Source: CAZPXH01 sp964591085 (GTDB taxonomy: Bacteria > Spirochaetota > Spirochaetia > DSM-27196 > CAZPXH01). From it: a stretch of 64,000 nt of DNA. The notes beneath the pieces were generated by a model. That model ran no database searches. It was not told where the DNA came from and saw only the letters and a program-made list of their open reading frames with translations. The stretch's first letter is position 1, and every line of letters starts with the position of its first letter. A program made the translations under genes and the position numbers. Positions 50,819-59,344 of the stretch are shown here, piece after piece. The stretch covers positions 248,001 through 312,000 of the forward strand of contig CAZPXH010000001.1 of NCBI GenBank assembly GCA_964591085.1, given 5' to 3'.

Positions 50819-53683
50819 ATGGATCGCATTGTAATCCGCGGCGCCCGCCAGCATAACCTGAAAAACATCAATCTGGAGCTCCCCAGAGACAAGCTCATTG
50901 TGATTTCCGGTCTCAGCGGAAGTGGCAAGTCTTCTTTGGCATTTGACACCATCTTTGCCGAAGGGCAGCGTCGCTACGTGGAGTCCCTTTCAGCGTACGC
51001 CCGGCAGTTCCTCGGTCAGATGGACAAGCCTGATGTTGACTATATCGAGGGCCTTTCTCCGGCAATTTCCATTGAGCAGAAGACCACCAACCGCAACCCG
51101 CGCAGTACCGTGGGAACTGTCACGGAGATCTACGACTACTATCGCCTTCTCTGGGCCCGCCTCGGCGTACCGCACGACCCGACCACCGGTAAACCGTTGC
51201 AGAGGCAGACCGTGGACGAGGTGGTGGACGCCATTCTCGCCTACGGGAAGGGGGCTCGAATCACGATCCTTGCTCCGGTGGTACGGCGAAAGAAGGGAGT
51301 TCATCAGAAGGTTCTGGACGATGCGCGCAGAGCGGGATTCTCCCGTGCACGCGTGGATGACGAGATGCGGCTCCTGGACGACAGCATTGAGCTGGACAAG
51401 CAAAAGTGGCACTGGATTGACATTGTCATTGACCGGATTCGTCTGGCTGAGGACTCCCGACAGCGGGTTGCAGAGGCCTGCGAGACCGCCATGGACACCG
51501 CAGGAGGGCTCGTAACCGTAACGGTGGAGGCGGAGAACGGTAGTGAGGAGGAGCGCGGGTTTTCCCGGAACTATCAGTACGAGGACGCCTCCTTCAGCCT
51601 GCCTGAATTGGAGCCGCGGCTCTTCAGTTTCAACAGTCCGTTTGGTGCCTGCCCAACCTGTTCGGGACTGGGAATGACCCTTGAGTTTGATCGGGAAAAG
51701 ATCATGCCCGACCCGTCCCGATCCTTTGATGACGGTGGCCTCCTGCCGTACCGGCCGACCGCTAACTGGCACCGTTCTCGCTTTCAGGCGATTGCGGATC
51801 ACTTCAGCGTGAGTCTGGCAGACCCACTTCAGACCTGGCCGGAAGAAGTGTTGGAGGCGGTCTTTACCGGGACAGAAGAGGCCATTCACGTCCGCTACGT
51901 GAATCGGGAAGGCACCGGCTCCTTTGAGTACCAGAATACCTGGCCCGGGATCATGGGAGACCTCCATCGTCGCTACCGGGAGAGCAGCTCGAGCGGTGTC
52001 AAGGATTGGCTTGAAGACTTCATGACACAGCGTCCGTGTCCTACCTGTGAGGGGATGCGACTGAAGCCGGAAGTGCTCGCCGTTCTGGTCAACGGAAGAA
52101 GCATTCACCAGGCAACATCGATGTCCGTACGGGACAGCCTGGCCTTCTTCGAGTCGCTGGACCTGGATGAGGCTGGAGAAAAGATTGCCGGTCCTATCCT
52201 GAAGGAAATCCGAGACCGTCTTGGCTTTATGCAAAGCGTCGGGTTGGGTTATCTGACGTTGGACCGCGGCGCTGGCACGCTGAGTGGAGGCGAGGCGCAG
52301 CGGATCAGGCTTGCCACCCAGATAGGTTCCCAGCTTGTGGGAGTCCTTTACATCCTGGACGAACCTAGCATCGGCTTGCACCAGCGTGACAACGACCGCC
52401 TGTTGCAGACCCTCACCCACCTCCGGGACATCGGGAACACCCTCATCGTCGTTGAGCATGACGAGCAGACACTCCGGGATGCTGACTACATCGTAGACCT
52501 CGGTCCTGGCGCCGGTGTCCACGGCGGTGAAGTGGTGGCGGAGGGCCCGCCTGATGTGATCATGAAGGAACTCCGCAGCCTCACCGGGCAGTATCTGGCG
52601 GGCACACTCGGACTCGGACTCCGGGATGAGCGGAGGGCAGGAAACGGGAAGGAAATCCGAATTGAGGGTGCCACTGAGCACAACCTCAAGGACCTTGACG
52701 TCAGCATTCCCCTGGGAACCTTAACCGTCCTCACGGGAGTTTCCGGATCCGGCAAGTCCACGCTGCTGCAGGATGTGCTCTACCCACACCTGGCACGCAA
52801 GCTGAACCGGGCCAAGGCAGAACAGGGAGCGGTCCGGAAAATTACCGGCGCCGAGCACCTGGACAAGGTCATTGACATTGACCAAAGCCCCATCGGCCGA
52901 ACGCCCCGGTCAAATCCGGCAACCTACGTTGGCCTCTTCACGCCGATCCGGGAGCTGTTCGCCGGCCTGCCGGAGAGCAGGGCACGCGGGTACAAGCCCG
53001 GCCGCTTCAGTTTCAACGTGGCCGGTGGCCGGTGCGAGAAGTGCCAGGGCGCGGGGACTCTGCGGGTGGAGATGCACTTTCTTCCGGATGTGTACGTCAC
53101 CTGCGATGTCTGCGGCGGCAAGCGCTTCAACCGGGAAACGCTGGATATCCGCTACCGGGATCGCAATGTTCACGATGTTCTGGAAATGACGGTGGAGGAG
53201 GGGCTCAACTTCTTTTCCGCCATTCCCCAGATCCACCGCCGGCTGGAAACGCTCCATTCGGTGGGCCTTGACTACGTGAAGCTGGGCCAGAGCGCCCTGA
53301 CGCTGAGCGGTGGCGAGGCCCAACGGGTCAAGCTCTCGCTGGAGCTCTCCAAGCGAAATACGGGTAGCACCTTCTACATCCTGGACGAGCCGACAACCGG
53401 ACTGCACTTTGCAGATGTCATGAAGCTGCTGGAAGTACTGCAGCGCCTGGTGGACCTTGGAAACACCGTTGTACTCATTGAGCACAACCTTGACGTCATC
53501 AGTCAGGCGGATTACATCATCGACCTCGGGCCGGAAGGCGGTGACGAAGGGGGAACCCTGGTTGCTGCAGGCTCGCCAGAACAGGTCGCCGAGGTTCCGC
53601 AATCGCACACCGGACGATACATCAGGCAACACCTCGAGCATCTCGCCGCGGCCGCTGGTACACGCTCGCGAAACTCCGCCTGA
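50819..53683 (+). CDS. uvrA: Excinuclease ABC subunit A
   Basis: 954 residues, normal length. Walker A motifs GLSGSGKSSLA (about 33-) and GVSGSGKSTL (about 639-), signatures LSGGEAQRIRLATQIGS and LSGGEAQRVKL, and zinc fingers CPTCSGLG, CPTCEGMRL and CEKCQGAGTLRVEMHFLPDVYVTCDVCGG. UvrA detects bulky DNA lesions and loads UvrB. GTGACA (50781-50786)-N17-TAACTT (50804-50809) is a weak promoter candidate ending 9 nt before the ATG. The stop overlaps a CTG of the next frame (CTGA). Confidence 0.97.
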   Translation: MDRIVIRGARQHNLKNINLELPRDKLIVISGLSGSGKSSLAFDTIFAEGQRRYVESLSAYARQFLGQMDKPDVDYIEGLSPAISIEQKTTNRNPRSTVGTVTEIYDYYRLLWARLGVPHDPTTGKPLQRQTVDEVVDAILAYGKGARITILAPVVRRKKGVHQKVLDDARRAGFSRARVDDEMRLLDDSIELDKQKWHWIDIVIDRIRLAEDSRQRVAEACETAMDTAGGLVTVTVEAENGSEEERGFSRNYQYEDASFSLPELEPRLFSFNSPFGACPTCSGLGMTLEFDREKIMPDPSRSFDDGGLLPYRPTANWHRSRFQAIADHFSVSLADPLQTWPEEVLEAVFTGTEEAIHVRYVNREGTGSFEYQNTWPGIMGDLHRRYRESSSSGVKDWLEDFMTQRPCPTCEGMRLKPEVLAVLVNGRSIHQATSMSVRDSLAFFESLDLDEAGEKIAGPILKEIRDRLGFMQSVGLGYLTLDRGAGTLSGGEAQRIRLATQIGSQLVGVLYILDEPSIGLHQRDNDRLLQTLTHLRDIGNTLIVVEHDEQTLRDADYIVDLGPGAGVHGGEVVAEGPPDVIMKELRSLTGQYLAGTLGLGLRDERRAGNGKEIRIEGATEHNLKDLDVSIPLGTLTVLTGVSGSGKSTLLQDVLYPHLARKLNRAKAEQGAVRKITGAEHLDKVIDIDQSPIGRTPRSNPATYVGLFTPIRELFAGLPESRARGYKPGRFSFNVAGGRCEKCQGAGTLRVEMHFLPDVYVTCDVCGGKRFNRETLDIRYRDRNVHDVLEMTVEEGLNFFSAIPQIHRRLETLHSVGLDYVKLGQSALTLSGGEAQRVKLSLELSKRNTGSTFYILDEPTTGLHFADVMKLLEVLQRLVDLGNTVVLIEHNLDVISQADYIIDLGPEGGDEGGTLVAAGSPEQVAEVPQSHTGRYIRQHLEHLAAAAGTRSRNSA

Positions 53684-53700
53684 TCGGACTCTCCGCTTTC

Positions 53701-56700
53701 TTGTGGCTACTGGCCGCCGGGCTGCCAGCCCAGGAGCTTGAGCGCAATCCTCCAAGTGATCCAGCCGTGGTCCCAAGCCGCGGCGAGGAAGCGCCGCTCA
53801 CCCTGCAAGACACCCTTGGACGCGATTTGGCCTCAGCGTCATATTACCAGCTTCTTTCGCGGGCGCGGGAGCTTGGCCTGCCGGAGACGGGAAACCGGGA
53901 TCAGCTGGAGCAACGGCTCCGAAACGAGCTCGGGCTTCCGGCGGAACCGGTCCCGCGGCCACCAGACCGCGTTATTGAGATTGTCTCCGCCGACCGGACG
54001 GAGTTTGAACGGGCCGACGCCGGAGACCTGGTCCGTCTGTTTGGCTCTGTGGAGCTGCGCCTGGGGGATCGCCGGGACGGGAGCGAGCACATTGTACGGG
54101 CAAATCGCGTGTTTCTGGATTCCGGCCGAGACCTGCTGACGGCGAGCGGCGCGGTGGTCTACCGCTTTCGCCAGGGGGAACGAAACGAACGCTTTGTTGG
54201 TGAGACCCTCAGCTTTGACATCAGCGACTGGAGCGGCTGGTTTCTGGATGGTGAGAGCGTGAGATCTCAGTCCATTGACGGTACCAGCATTGAGTTCCGC
54301 TTTGCCGGTGAACGGATCAGCCGCTCCGGGGAAAACACCATTGTCCTGGACAATGCTGTAATTACCTCTTCCCGACTGGAGCCGCCCGCCTACAGCATTG
54401 ATGCTGACAGGATCTGGGTCACGGGCCGCGGCGAGTGGGGATTGCGTTCCGCCGTCCTACGGGTTGGCCGCGTTCCCGTGGCTCGTGTTCCCTTCTTCTT
54501 CCGGCCGGGAGATCGCCTGTTTGTGAATCCGTCTCTGGGAATCCGCGAAGTGGAGGGCAGCTACCTTCAGACCACCACCTATCTGCGCGGACAACCGGAA
54601 CGCGCGGAGTCACCGTTCGCCATCTTGCAGGTCGCAGAGGCCGAGGGGGACACTCGCCTGGAGCGGGATGGGCTTTTCCTGGTCCCGGCTCCAGAGCCTC
54701 CCCCGAGAGCGCAGAGGAACGGCGCAACCGGGACAATCCGCCTCATCGCGGACGTCTACGCCCGCGGGGGTGCCGCCATTGGCATGATTGCTGAGGGCCT
54801 GCGCCGGGAGTGGATCCGGGATCTGGACGCGGAGCTTCTGATTGCAGTTTCACCCGTTGTCTGGAGCCTTGCAGGCCTGCCGAGTACCGCAACCGTGGAT
54901 ACCAGCGGAACGGTAATCCGCCGCCTGGATCAGGGTCAGGTCCTGGGTATTCGGGTGCCCTTTCGGTATTCGGCTGGCATTGAGACAACGTTGCGCCTTG
55001 GTGATGTGAACCTCGGCCTGGAGCTCCCCCTTCTCTCTGATCCGGAGTTTCCGGTTGATTTTCTCTCCCGCAGCGAGCAGACCAACTGGCTGGAACTCCT
55101 CGGTGTGCCGAGCGCCGCCGGGACAGCTATCGCATCTTCCCGGAACAGCCTTGTATGGGAAGTGGAATTGGCGCCTCTAACCCTGCTGAACGACGTACCC
55201 GTACTGGGCGGACGTCTGCGGCTGGAGCGCACGCGCAGTTCACTGGAGTGGCGCGCCGAAAACGCGGAGTCTGCAATAGCGGTTCCACCCGGAACCGGTC
55301 CCACCAGTATCCTGCGCAGCTCATCGGACCGATACTTCCGACCGGACCGCTACGTTGTGGCTGACACCGGCCTGAACTGGAGCACCAGGTACACCCTGTT
55401 TCGTTCTCGCGGGACGGTGGCGGCGCGCACAGGCGAGTCAGATCTCAGGCCGCCCTGGGCAGATGCCGCGCAATCAGAGGCCCTGCCAGACCCACCCCTT
55501 GTTGGGTTTGCCGCCCCGCCGCTTCTGGGCCCTCCCGCGGAGGACCGAGACTCGGAGTCCGGATGGACGGGCAGCCTGCAGGCAAACCTGAATCTGTCTC
55601 TGGACACCGGAGGGCCATTTGCCACCGATGATTGGACCGACATCGCGGACATAACCTGGGACAGGGCCTACCAGAGCATTGACGCCGTTCTGCGCCCGCG
55701 CCTCTCTGTGGACCTCGGTTTCCCTCGGGAGTGGCTGTCGATCGGTCTGCAGACCGCCTACACGGACCGCCGGATCCTTGTGGACACCTTTGGCAATCCC
55801 GTTGAGCCCGGTAGTGCAGTGCAGCGTGAGCTTGAGCAGGCCGTCCAGCTGAACCGCGGGAACCTCAACCAGGATGTTTCGCTTCAGCTCCGCCCGGCCC
55901 CGGGCTTTTCAGGCCTCCAGACTCTCCGGCTTGACTACAGTGCGGGGGGTGATCTTTTGCGACGGAGCGTTGTGGAAGCTGACCCGGAAGACCCGGTCCA
56001 GGTACTGCCGTCCGTATCTACCTGGGAGATTACAACACTGGAGCCGGATTGGATCAGCAGACATCGGCTTTCCGCTTCGCTCGGTGAGGCGGGGGCACTG
56101 ATCCGGTCCCTCAGTGCGTCCATGGAGCTCCCGCCGCGGACAGCACGCGTGAGTACAAGCCTTTCGCTTGCCCTGGGAGAACTCGGGCAGGCACAGCTCG
56201 GGTGGTCGGCGTCACGGAGCGTTGCCCTTGGTGAAGCGGATGAGCCCGGAACCGATGACGACTGGGAACAGCAGCCCCTGAGCGTTGGGCTCGGTCTGAG
56301 TCCCGCCGAATGGCTGGATGCCGGGGCATCTGTCCAGGTCCAGCTGGACGAGGCCATTGTTGCGGGTTTCACGCTCAACCTGGAACTGGGTCACCTGGAA
56401 AGCCAGCTCATTGCTACGCGGGCACCGGGATTTTCCTTTGCTGGCCCGGGCATTGGTTGGCAACAGGAGACGGAAGAAGCCCTTGAGCTCAGGAGGTTTG
56501 GATTCTCCTGGAGCGATGCATGGGAACCAGCCCCGCTATGGAAGAACCGGATTCTGCTGACTTCAGATGCCAGGGTCAGCGTCCGCCAGAACCTGGACCA
56601 GGTAACCGACTCGCTTCTGTCGGTGAACGCCGGCCTCCGCATTTCGGTACACGAGGCGCTGTCGTTTCGGTTGGGAACCACCAGCGTAAACCGGTTTCTC

Positions 56701-57054
56701 TATCGCTATCTGGATGCCTTCAGCAGTCAGTTAGGCCTCCAGAGGCGCCCACTGATCCCGGATCTCGTTGACTCGTTTGCGATCTGGAGCAGACCCCGCC
56801 GGGTGAGTTCCTTTTTCAACCTGCAGACCCTGCAGGCAAGCGCAGAGCTCCGGCTGGACAGCTGGGTCCTTGATGTCGACTACCGTGGCGGACCTGAGCT
56901 TCAGAGTCTGGACGGGGGTCAGCAGGCCTACCGCTGGTCAGGCGCACTCTCGCTTACCATTCAGTGGGATCCGATTCCGGAACTGAGAGAAGAGCTGGAC
57001 ATCGTTCCGTCGGATGATGGGATTCTGCTGGACCTGGGCTCGGGTACACCATGA
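53701..57054 (+). CDS. lptD: LptD/OstA-like outer-membrane assembly protein
   Basis: The listed TTG at 53701 would give only WLLAAGLPAQ as export signal. In the same frame a full signal peptide (LAKLRLIGLSAFLWLLAAGLPAQ) starts upstream, but only CTG at 53680 (in a CTGA overlap with uvrA) or ACG at 53662 could begin it, so the true start is unsettled. The N-terminal third is OstA/LptD-like: IVSADRTEFERADAGDLVRLFGSVELRLG, ANRVFLDSGRDLLTASGAVVYRF, ITSSRLEPPAYSIDADRIWV and VGRVPVARVPFFFRPGDRLFVNP. The rest is a barrel of many amphipathic strands. LptD inserts lipopolysaccharide or related glycolipid into the outer leaflet; whether this lineage makes LPS is not shown here. Confidence 0.75.
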   Translation: MWLLAAGLPAQELERNPPSDPAVVPSRGEEAPLTLQDTLGRDLASASYYQLLSRARELGLPETGNRDQLEQRLRNELGLPAEPVPRPPDRVIEIVSADRTEFERADAGDLVRLFGSVELRLGDRRDGSEHIVRANRVFLDSGRDLLTASGAVVYRFRQGERNERFVGETLSFDISDWSGWFLDGESVRSQSIDGTSIEFRFAGERISRSGENTIVLDNAVITSSRLEPPAYSIDADRIWVTGRGEWGLRSAVLRVGRVPVARVPFFFRPGDRLFVNPSLGIREVEGSYLQTTTYLRGQPERAESPFAILQVAEAEGDTRLERDGLFLVPAPEPPPRAQRNGATGTIRLIADVYARGGAAIGMIAEGLRREWIRDLDAELLIAVSPVVWSLAGLPSTATVDTSGTVIRRLDQGQVLGIRVPFRYSAGIETTLRLGDVNLGLELPLLSDPEFPVDFLSRSEQTNWLELLGVPSAAGTAIASSRNSLVWEVELAPLTLLNDVPVLGGRLRLERTRSSLEWRAENAESAIAVPPGTGPTSILRSSSDRYFRPDRYVVADTGLNWSTRYTLFRSRGTVAARTGESDLRPPWADAAQSEALPDPPLVGFAAPPLLGPPAEDRDSESGWTGSLQANLNLSLDTGGPFATDDWTDIADITWDRAYQSIDAVLRPRLSVDLGFPREWLSIGLQTAYTDRRILVDTFGNPVEPGSAVQRELEQAVQLNRGNLNQDVSLQLRPAPGFSGLQTLRLDYSAGGDLLRRSVVEADPEDPVQVLPSVSTWEITTLEPDWISRHRLSASLGEAGALIRSLSASMELPPRTARVSTSLSLALGELGQAQLGWSASRSVALGEADEPGTDDDWEQQPLSVGLGLSPAEWLDAGASVQVQLDEAIVAGFTLNLELGHLESQLIATRAPGFSFAGPGIGWQQETEEALELRRFGFSWSDAWEPAPLWKNRILLTSDARVSVRQNLDQVTDSLLSVNAGLRISVHEALSFRLGTTSVNRFLYRYLDAFSSQLGLQRRPLIPDLVDSFAIWSRPRRVSSFFNLQTLQASAELRLDSWVLDVDYRGGPELQSLDGGQQAYRWSGALSLTIQWDPIPELREELDIVPSDDGILLDLGSGTP

Positions 57055-57093
57055 GTCGGTGGATACTCATACGCAACGCACAGAGATCTGCTC

Positions 57094-57122
57094 TTGACCG
57101 CGGGAAGCGGCAGCAATAGCGT
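57094..57122 (+). promoter_or_regulatory. Weak promoter candidate of phoH
   Basis: TTGACC (57094-57099), 17 bp spacer, TAGCGT (57117-57122), which is a poor -10. It ends 9 nt before the phoH GTG, and no ribosome site intervenes. Confidence 0.3.
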
Positions 57123-57131
57123 TTAAGCTGG

Positions 57132-58097
57132 GTGGCAGAAGATCTGGCGGTTGTAATTGATGATTCCAACGTGCTCTCCGGCCTTTGTGGTCCGAATGAT
57201 TCTCACCTCCTCATCATAGAAGAGCTCCTCCGGCGGCCGGTTCGATCTCGTGGAAATGAGATCCACCTGGAGGGCGGGAGTGAGCGAGACCAATCGCTGT
57301 TCAATTCCCTGATTGAGTCGCTGAGCGGAATGATCCGAGCCGGACGAAAGATTACGCCGGACCTGATCCGCGCTGGCTTTGCTCCGCTTTCACAGGGCGA
57401 TACCGCCGGAACGCGTCTGCTTCGGGAAGGGCGAGTGGTGATTCCCGGGGGTGTGCGACCGGTTCATCCTCGTGGGGTGAATCAGGCCCGCTTCCTGGAG
57501 CTGTTGCAGCAGCGGGAACTGGTGTTCGCCGTTGGTCCCGCCGGAACTGGAAAGACCTATCTTGCGGTGGCTCATGCCCTCCGCGCTCTGCTTACAAGGG
57601 AAGTGCGAAAGCTCATCCTTACCAGGCCCGTAGTGGAGGCAGGTGAGAGCCTGGGCTACCTCCCGGGAGACCTCACCCAGAAGCTTGGTCCCTACCTCCG
57701 GCCCCTGCAGGACGCAATAGAGCACCTGCTCCCCCCCGACGCACTGTCCAGACTGCAGGAGCAAAATGCCATTGAGGTTGCACCCCTTGCATACATGCGC
57801 GGGAGGAGTCTGATGGACTCCTACGTGATCCTGGACGAGGCACAGAACACCACGCGGGGACAGATGAAGATGTTCCTTACCCGATTGGGAGAGGGCAGCC
57901 GGATGGTTGTAACCGGTGATCTTTCCCAGGTGGATCTGGGCAGCCGCCAGCAGAGCGGTTTGCAGCACGCGCTCACGCTTCTGCAGGGAACAGACGGGAT
58001 TGGCGTCCTGCGCTTCCGAGCGGCGGACGTGGTTCGCCACCCGCTGGTACGCCGAATTGTTTCGGCTTACGACTCCGAGGCCGGGGTCAACGCGTGA
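57132..58097 (+). CDS. ybeZ: PhoH-like ATPase (YbeZ type)
   Basis: GTG at 57132; 321 residues. N-terminal KH-like region, then the PhoH domain: GPAGTGKTYLAVAHAL (Walker A, about 136), ILTRPVVEAGESLGYLPGD, SYVILDEAQNTTRGQMKMFLTRLGEGSRMVVTGDLSQVDLG (Walker B plus sensor). PhoH/YbeZ ATPases act with the YbeY endonuclease in rRNA processing; ybeY follows immediately in a GTGA overlap, which supports that role. Confidence 0.94.
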   Translation: MAEDLAVVIDDSNVLSGLCGPNDSHLLIIEELLRRPVRSRGNEIHLEGGSERDQSLFNSLIESLSGMIRAGRKITPDLIRAGFAPLSQGDTAGTRLLREGRVVIPGGVRPVHPRGVNQARFLELLQQRELVFAVGPAGTGKTYLAVAHALRALLTREVRKLILTRPVVEAGESLGYLPGDLTQKLGPYLRPLQDAIEHLLPPDALSRLQEQNAIEVAPLAYMRGRSLMDSYVILDEAQNTTRGQMKMFLTRLGEGSRMVVTGDLSQVDLGSRQQSGLQHALTLLQGTDGIGVLRFRAADVVRHPLVRRIVSAYDSEAGVNA

Positions 58098-58525
58098 TCT
58101 TTACCCTTGTCGGTTCAGACCTGTTGCCGGGGCTGGATGAACGCAGCGTCCGGGAGTTCATTGGTGTGCTGACCAACAGGCTGGAACTGCCTGGTACCGC
58201 GGTCTCTCTGGTCATTCTCCCGGACCGTGAGATGCAGGATCTGAACAGGCGCTACCGGGGCATGGATGCGCCAACTGATGTGCTCAGCTTTGCCGGCACC
58301 GGTGATGAACTCGGCGACATCGTCATTGCGGGGGGGGTCCTTACGCGCCAGGCTCAGGAGCTCGGCGTATCCATTGCCGAGGAGCTCCAGCGACTGGTGG
58401 TTCACGGTATCCTGCATCTTAGTGGAATGGACCACAACGATGCAGACCCGGAGGACCCCATGCTGGCCTTGCAGGACCGCATACTTGCCGATACCGTTGG
58501 GGCGGTACGAATTGCCAATGAGTAG
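58094..58525 (+). CDS. ybeY: rRNA maturation endonuclease YbeY
   Basis: GTG overlapping ybeZ. The 143-residue protein has LNRRYRGMDAPTDVLSFA and the zinc-binding HGILHLSGMDH, the H-x3-H-x5-H signature. YbeY cuts near the 3' end of 16S rRNA and takes part in ribosome quality control. The stop overlaps the start of the CorC-like gene. Confidence 0.95.
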   Translation: MIFTLVGSDLLPGLDERSVREFIGVLTNRLELPGTAVSLVILPDREMQDLNRRYRGMDAPTDVLSFAGTGDELGDIVIAGGVLTRQAQELGVSIAEELQRLVVHGILHLSGMDHNDADPEDPMLALQDRILADTVGAVRIANE

Positions 58526-59321
58526 ACTGATCAAACGCCTCTTCGGCCGAACCGCCGACGACGAGGACCCCGGCTCGCATTACCCCGATCTGGATGGAGA
58601 AGCCCGCGATATGATTCGCGGCATAGTCCAGCTCGGGGGCACCAGCGTGAAGGAGGTCATGGTCCCGAGAATCGACGTGGCCTTTATTGCAATTGACGCA
58701 GACGGAAGCGCCGTTCTGAAGAGCATCTCCGAGTACGGGCACTCCCGCTATCCGGTCTATCGTGGGTCCAGCGACAACGTGGTCGGAGTACTCTACGCCA
58801 AGGATCTGCTCCGCTATCTCACGGTGGATGAGCCGATCAGCATTGAGTCCATCATGCGAAAGCCCTACTTCGTCCCGGAGAGCAAGCGGTTGGACTCCCT
58901 GCTTCGCGAGATGCGGGGCCGCCGGGTCCACATTGCCGTTGCCGTGGACGAGTACGGAGGGGTCTCCGGAATAGTCTGCCTTGAAGACATCATTGAGGAG
59001 ATCGTGGGCGACATACAGGATGAGTACGACAATGAGCGCGAAGCGATCCTGGAGATCGGCCCGGACACCTGGCTCTGTGATGCTCGGGTCAACATCGGGG
59101 AGCTGAACAGCCAGCTGGAGACAAACATACCGGATTACGACTTTGACACGCTGGGCGGCTACGTGTTTGAGCTCTTTGGCAAGATTCCCGTGAAGTACGA
59201 GAAGATTTCCACCCCGGACCTGGACTTCATCATCCAGGAAATGGACGGCCACAAGATCCGCACCATCAAGATTGTGCGGAGGGGAGACGGAACATCCGGC
59301 GGCGCAAACGCGGAGGCCTGA
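58518..59321 (+). CDS. corC: CBS-domain transporter-associated protein (CorC/HlyC family)
   Basis: ATG at 58518 overlaps the ybeY stop by 8 bp. The 267 residues contain two CBS domains (about 45-170; VMVPRIDVAFIAIDA, SRYPVYRGSSDNVVGVLYAKDLL, VAVDEYGGVSGIVCLEDIIEEIVGDIQDEYD) and a C-terminal CorC_HlyC domain (YDFDTLGGYVFELFGKIP). The family modulates Mg2+/Co2+ export or other membrane transport. It lacks the membrane part seen in longer DUF21 relatives. It shares the ybeZ-ybeY-corC order known from many bacteria. Its TGA forms a CTGA with the next frame. Confidence 0.9.
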   Translation: MSRLIKRLFGRTADDEDPGSHYPDLDGEARDMIRGIVQLGGTSVKEVMVPRIDVAFIAIDADGSAVLKSISEYGHSRYPVYRGSSDNVVGVLYAKDLLRYLTVDEPISIESIMRKPYFVPESKRLDSLLREMRGRRVHIAVAVDEYGGVSGIVCLEDIIEEIVGDIQDEYDNEREAILEIGPDTWLCDARVNIGELNSQLETNIPDYDFDTLGGYVFELFGKIPVKYEKISTPDLDFIIQEMDGHKIRTIKIVRRGDGTSGGANAEA

Positions 59322-59344
59322 TCGGCACGGCCGCGCTGCTGCTA

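Noticed and set aside
50990..52681. 563-codon open frame antisense to uvrA
   Set aside because: It lies wholly inside the clearly coding uvrA and has no start signal or family motif. Long antisense frames are expected in high-GC genes; similar frames elsewhere in the window were ignored for the same reason.
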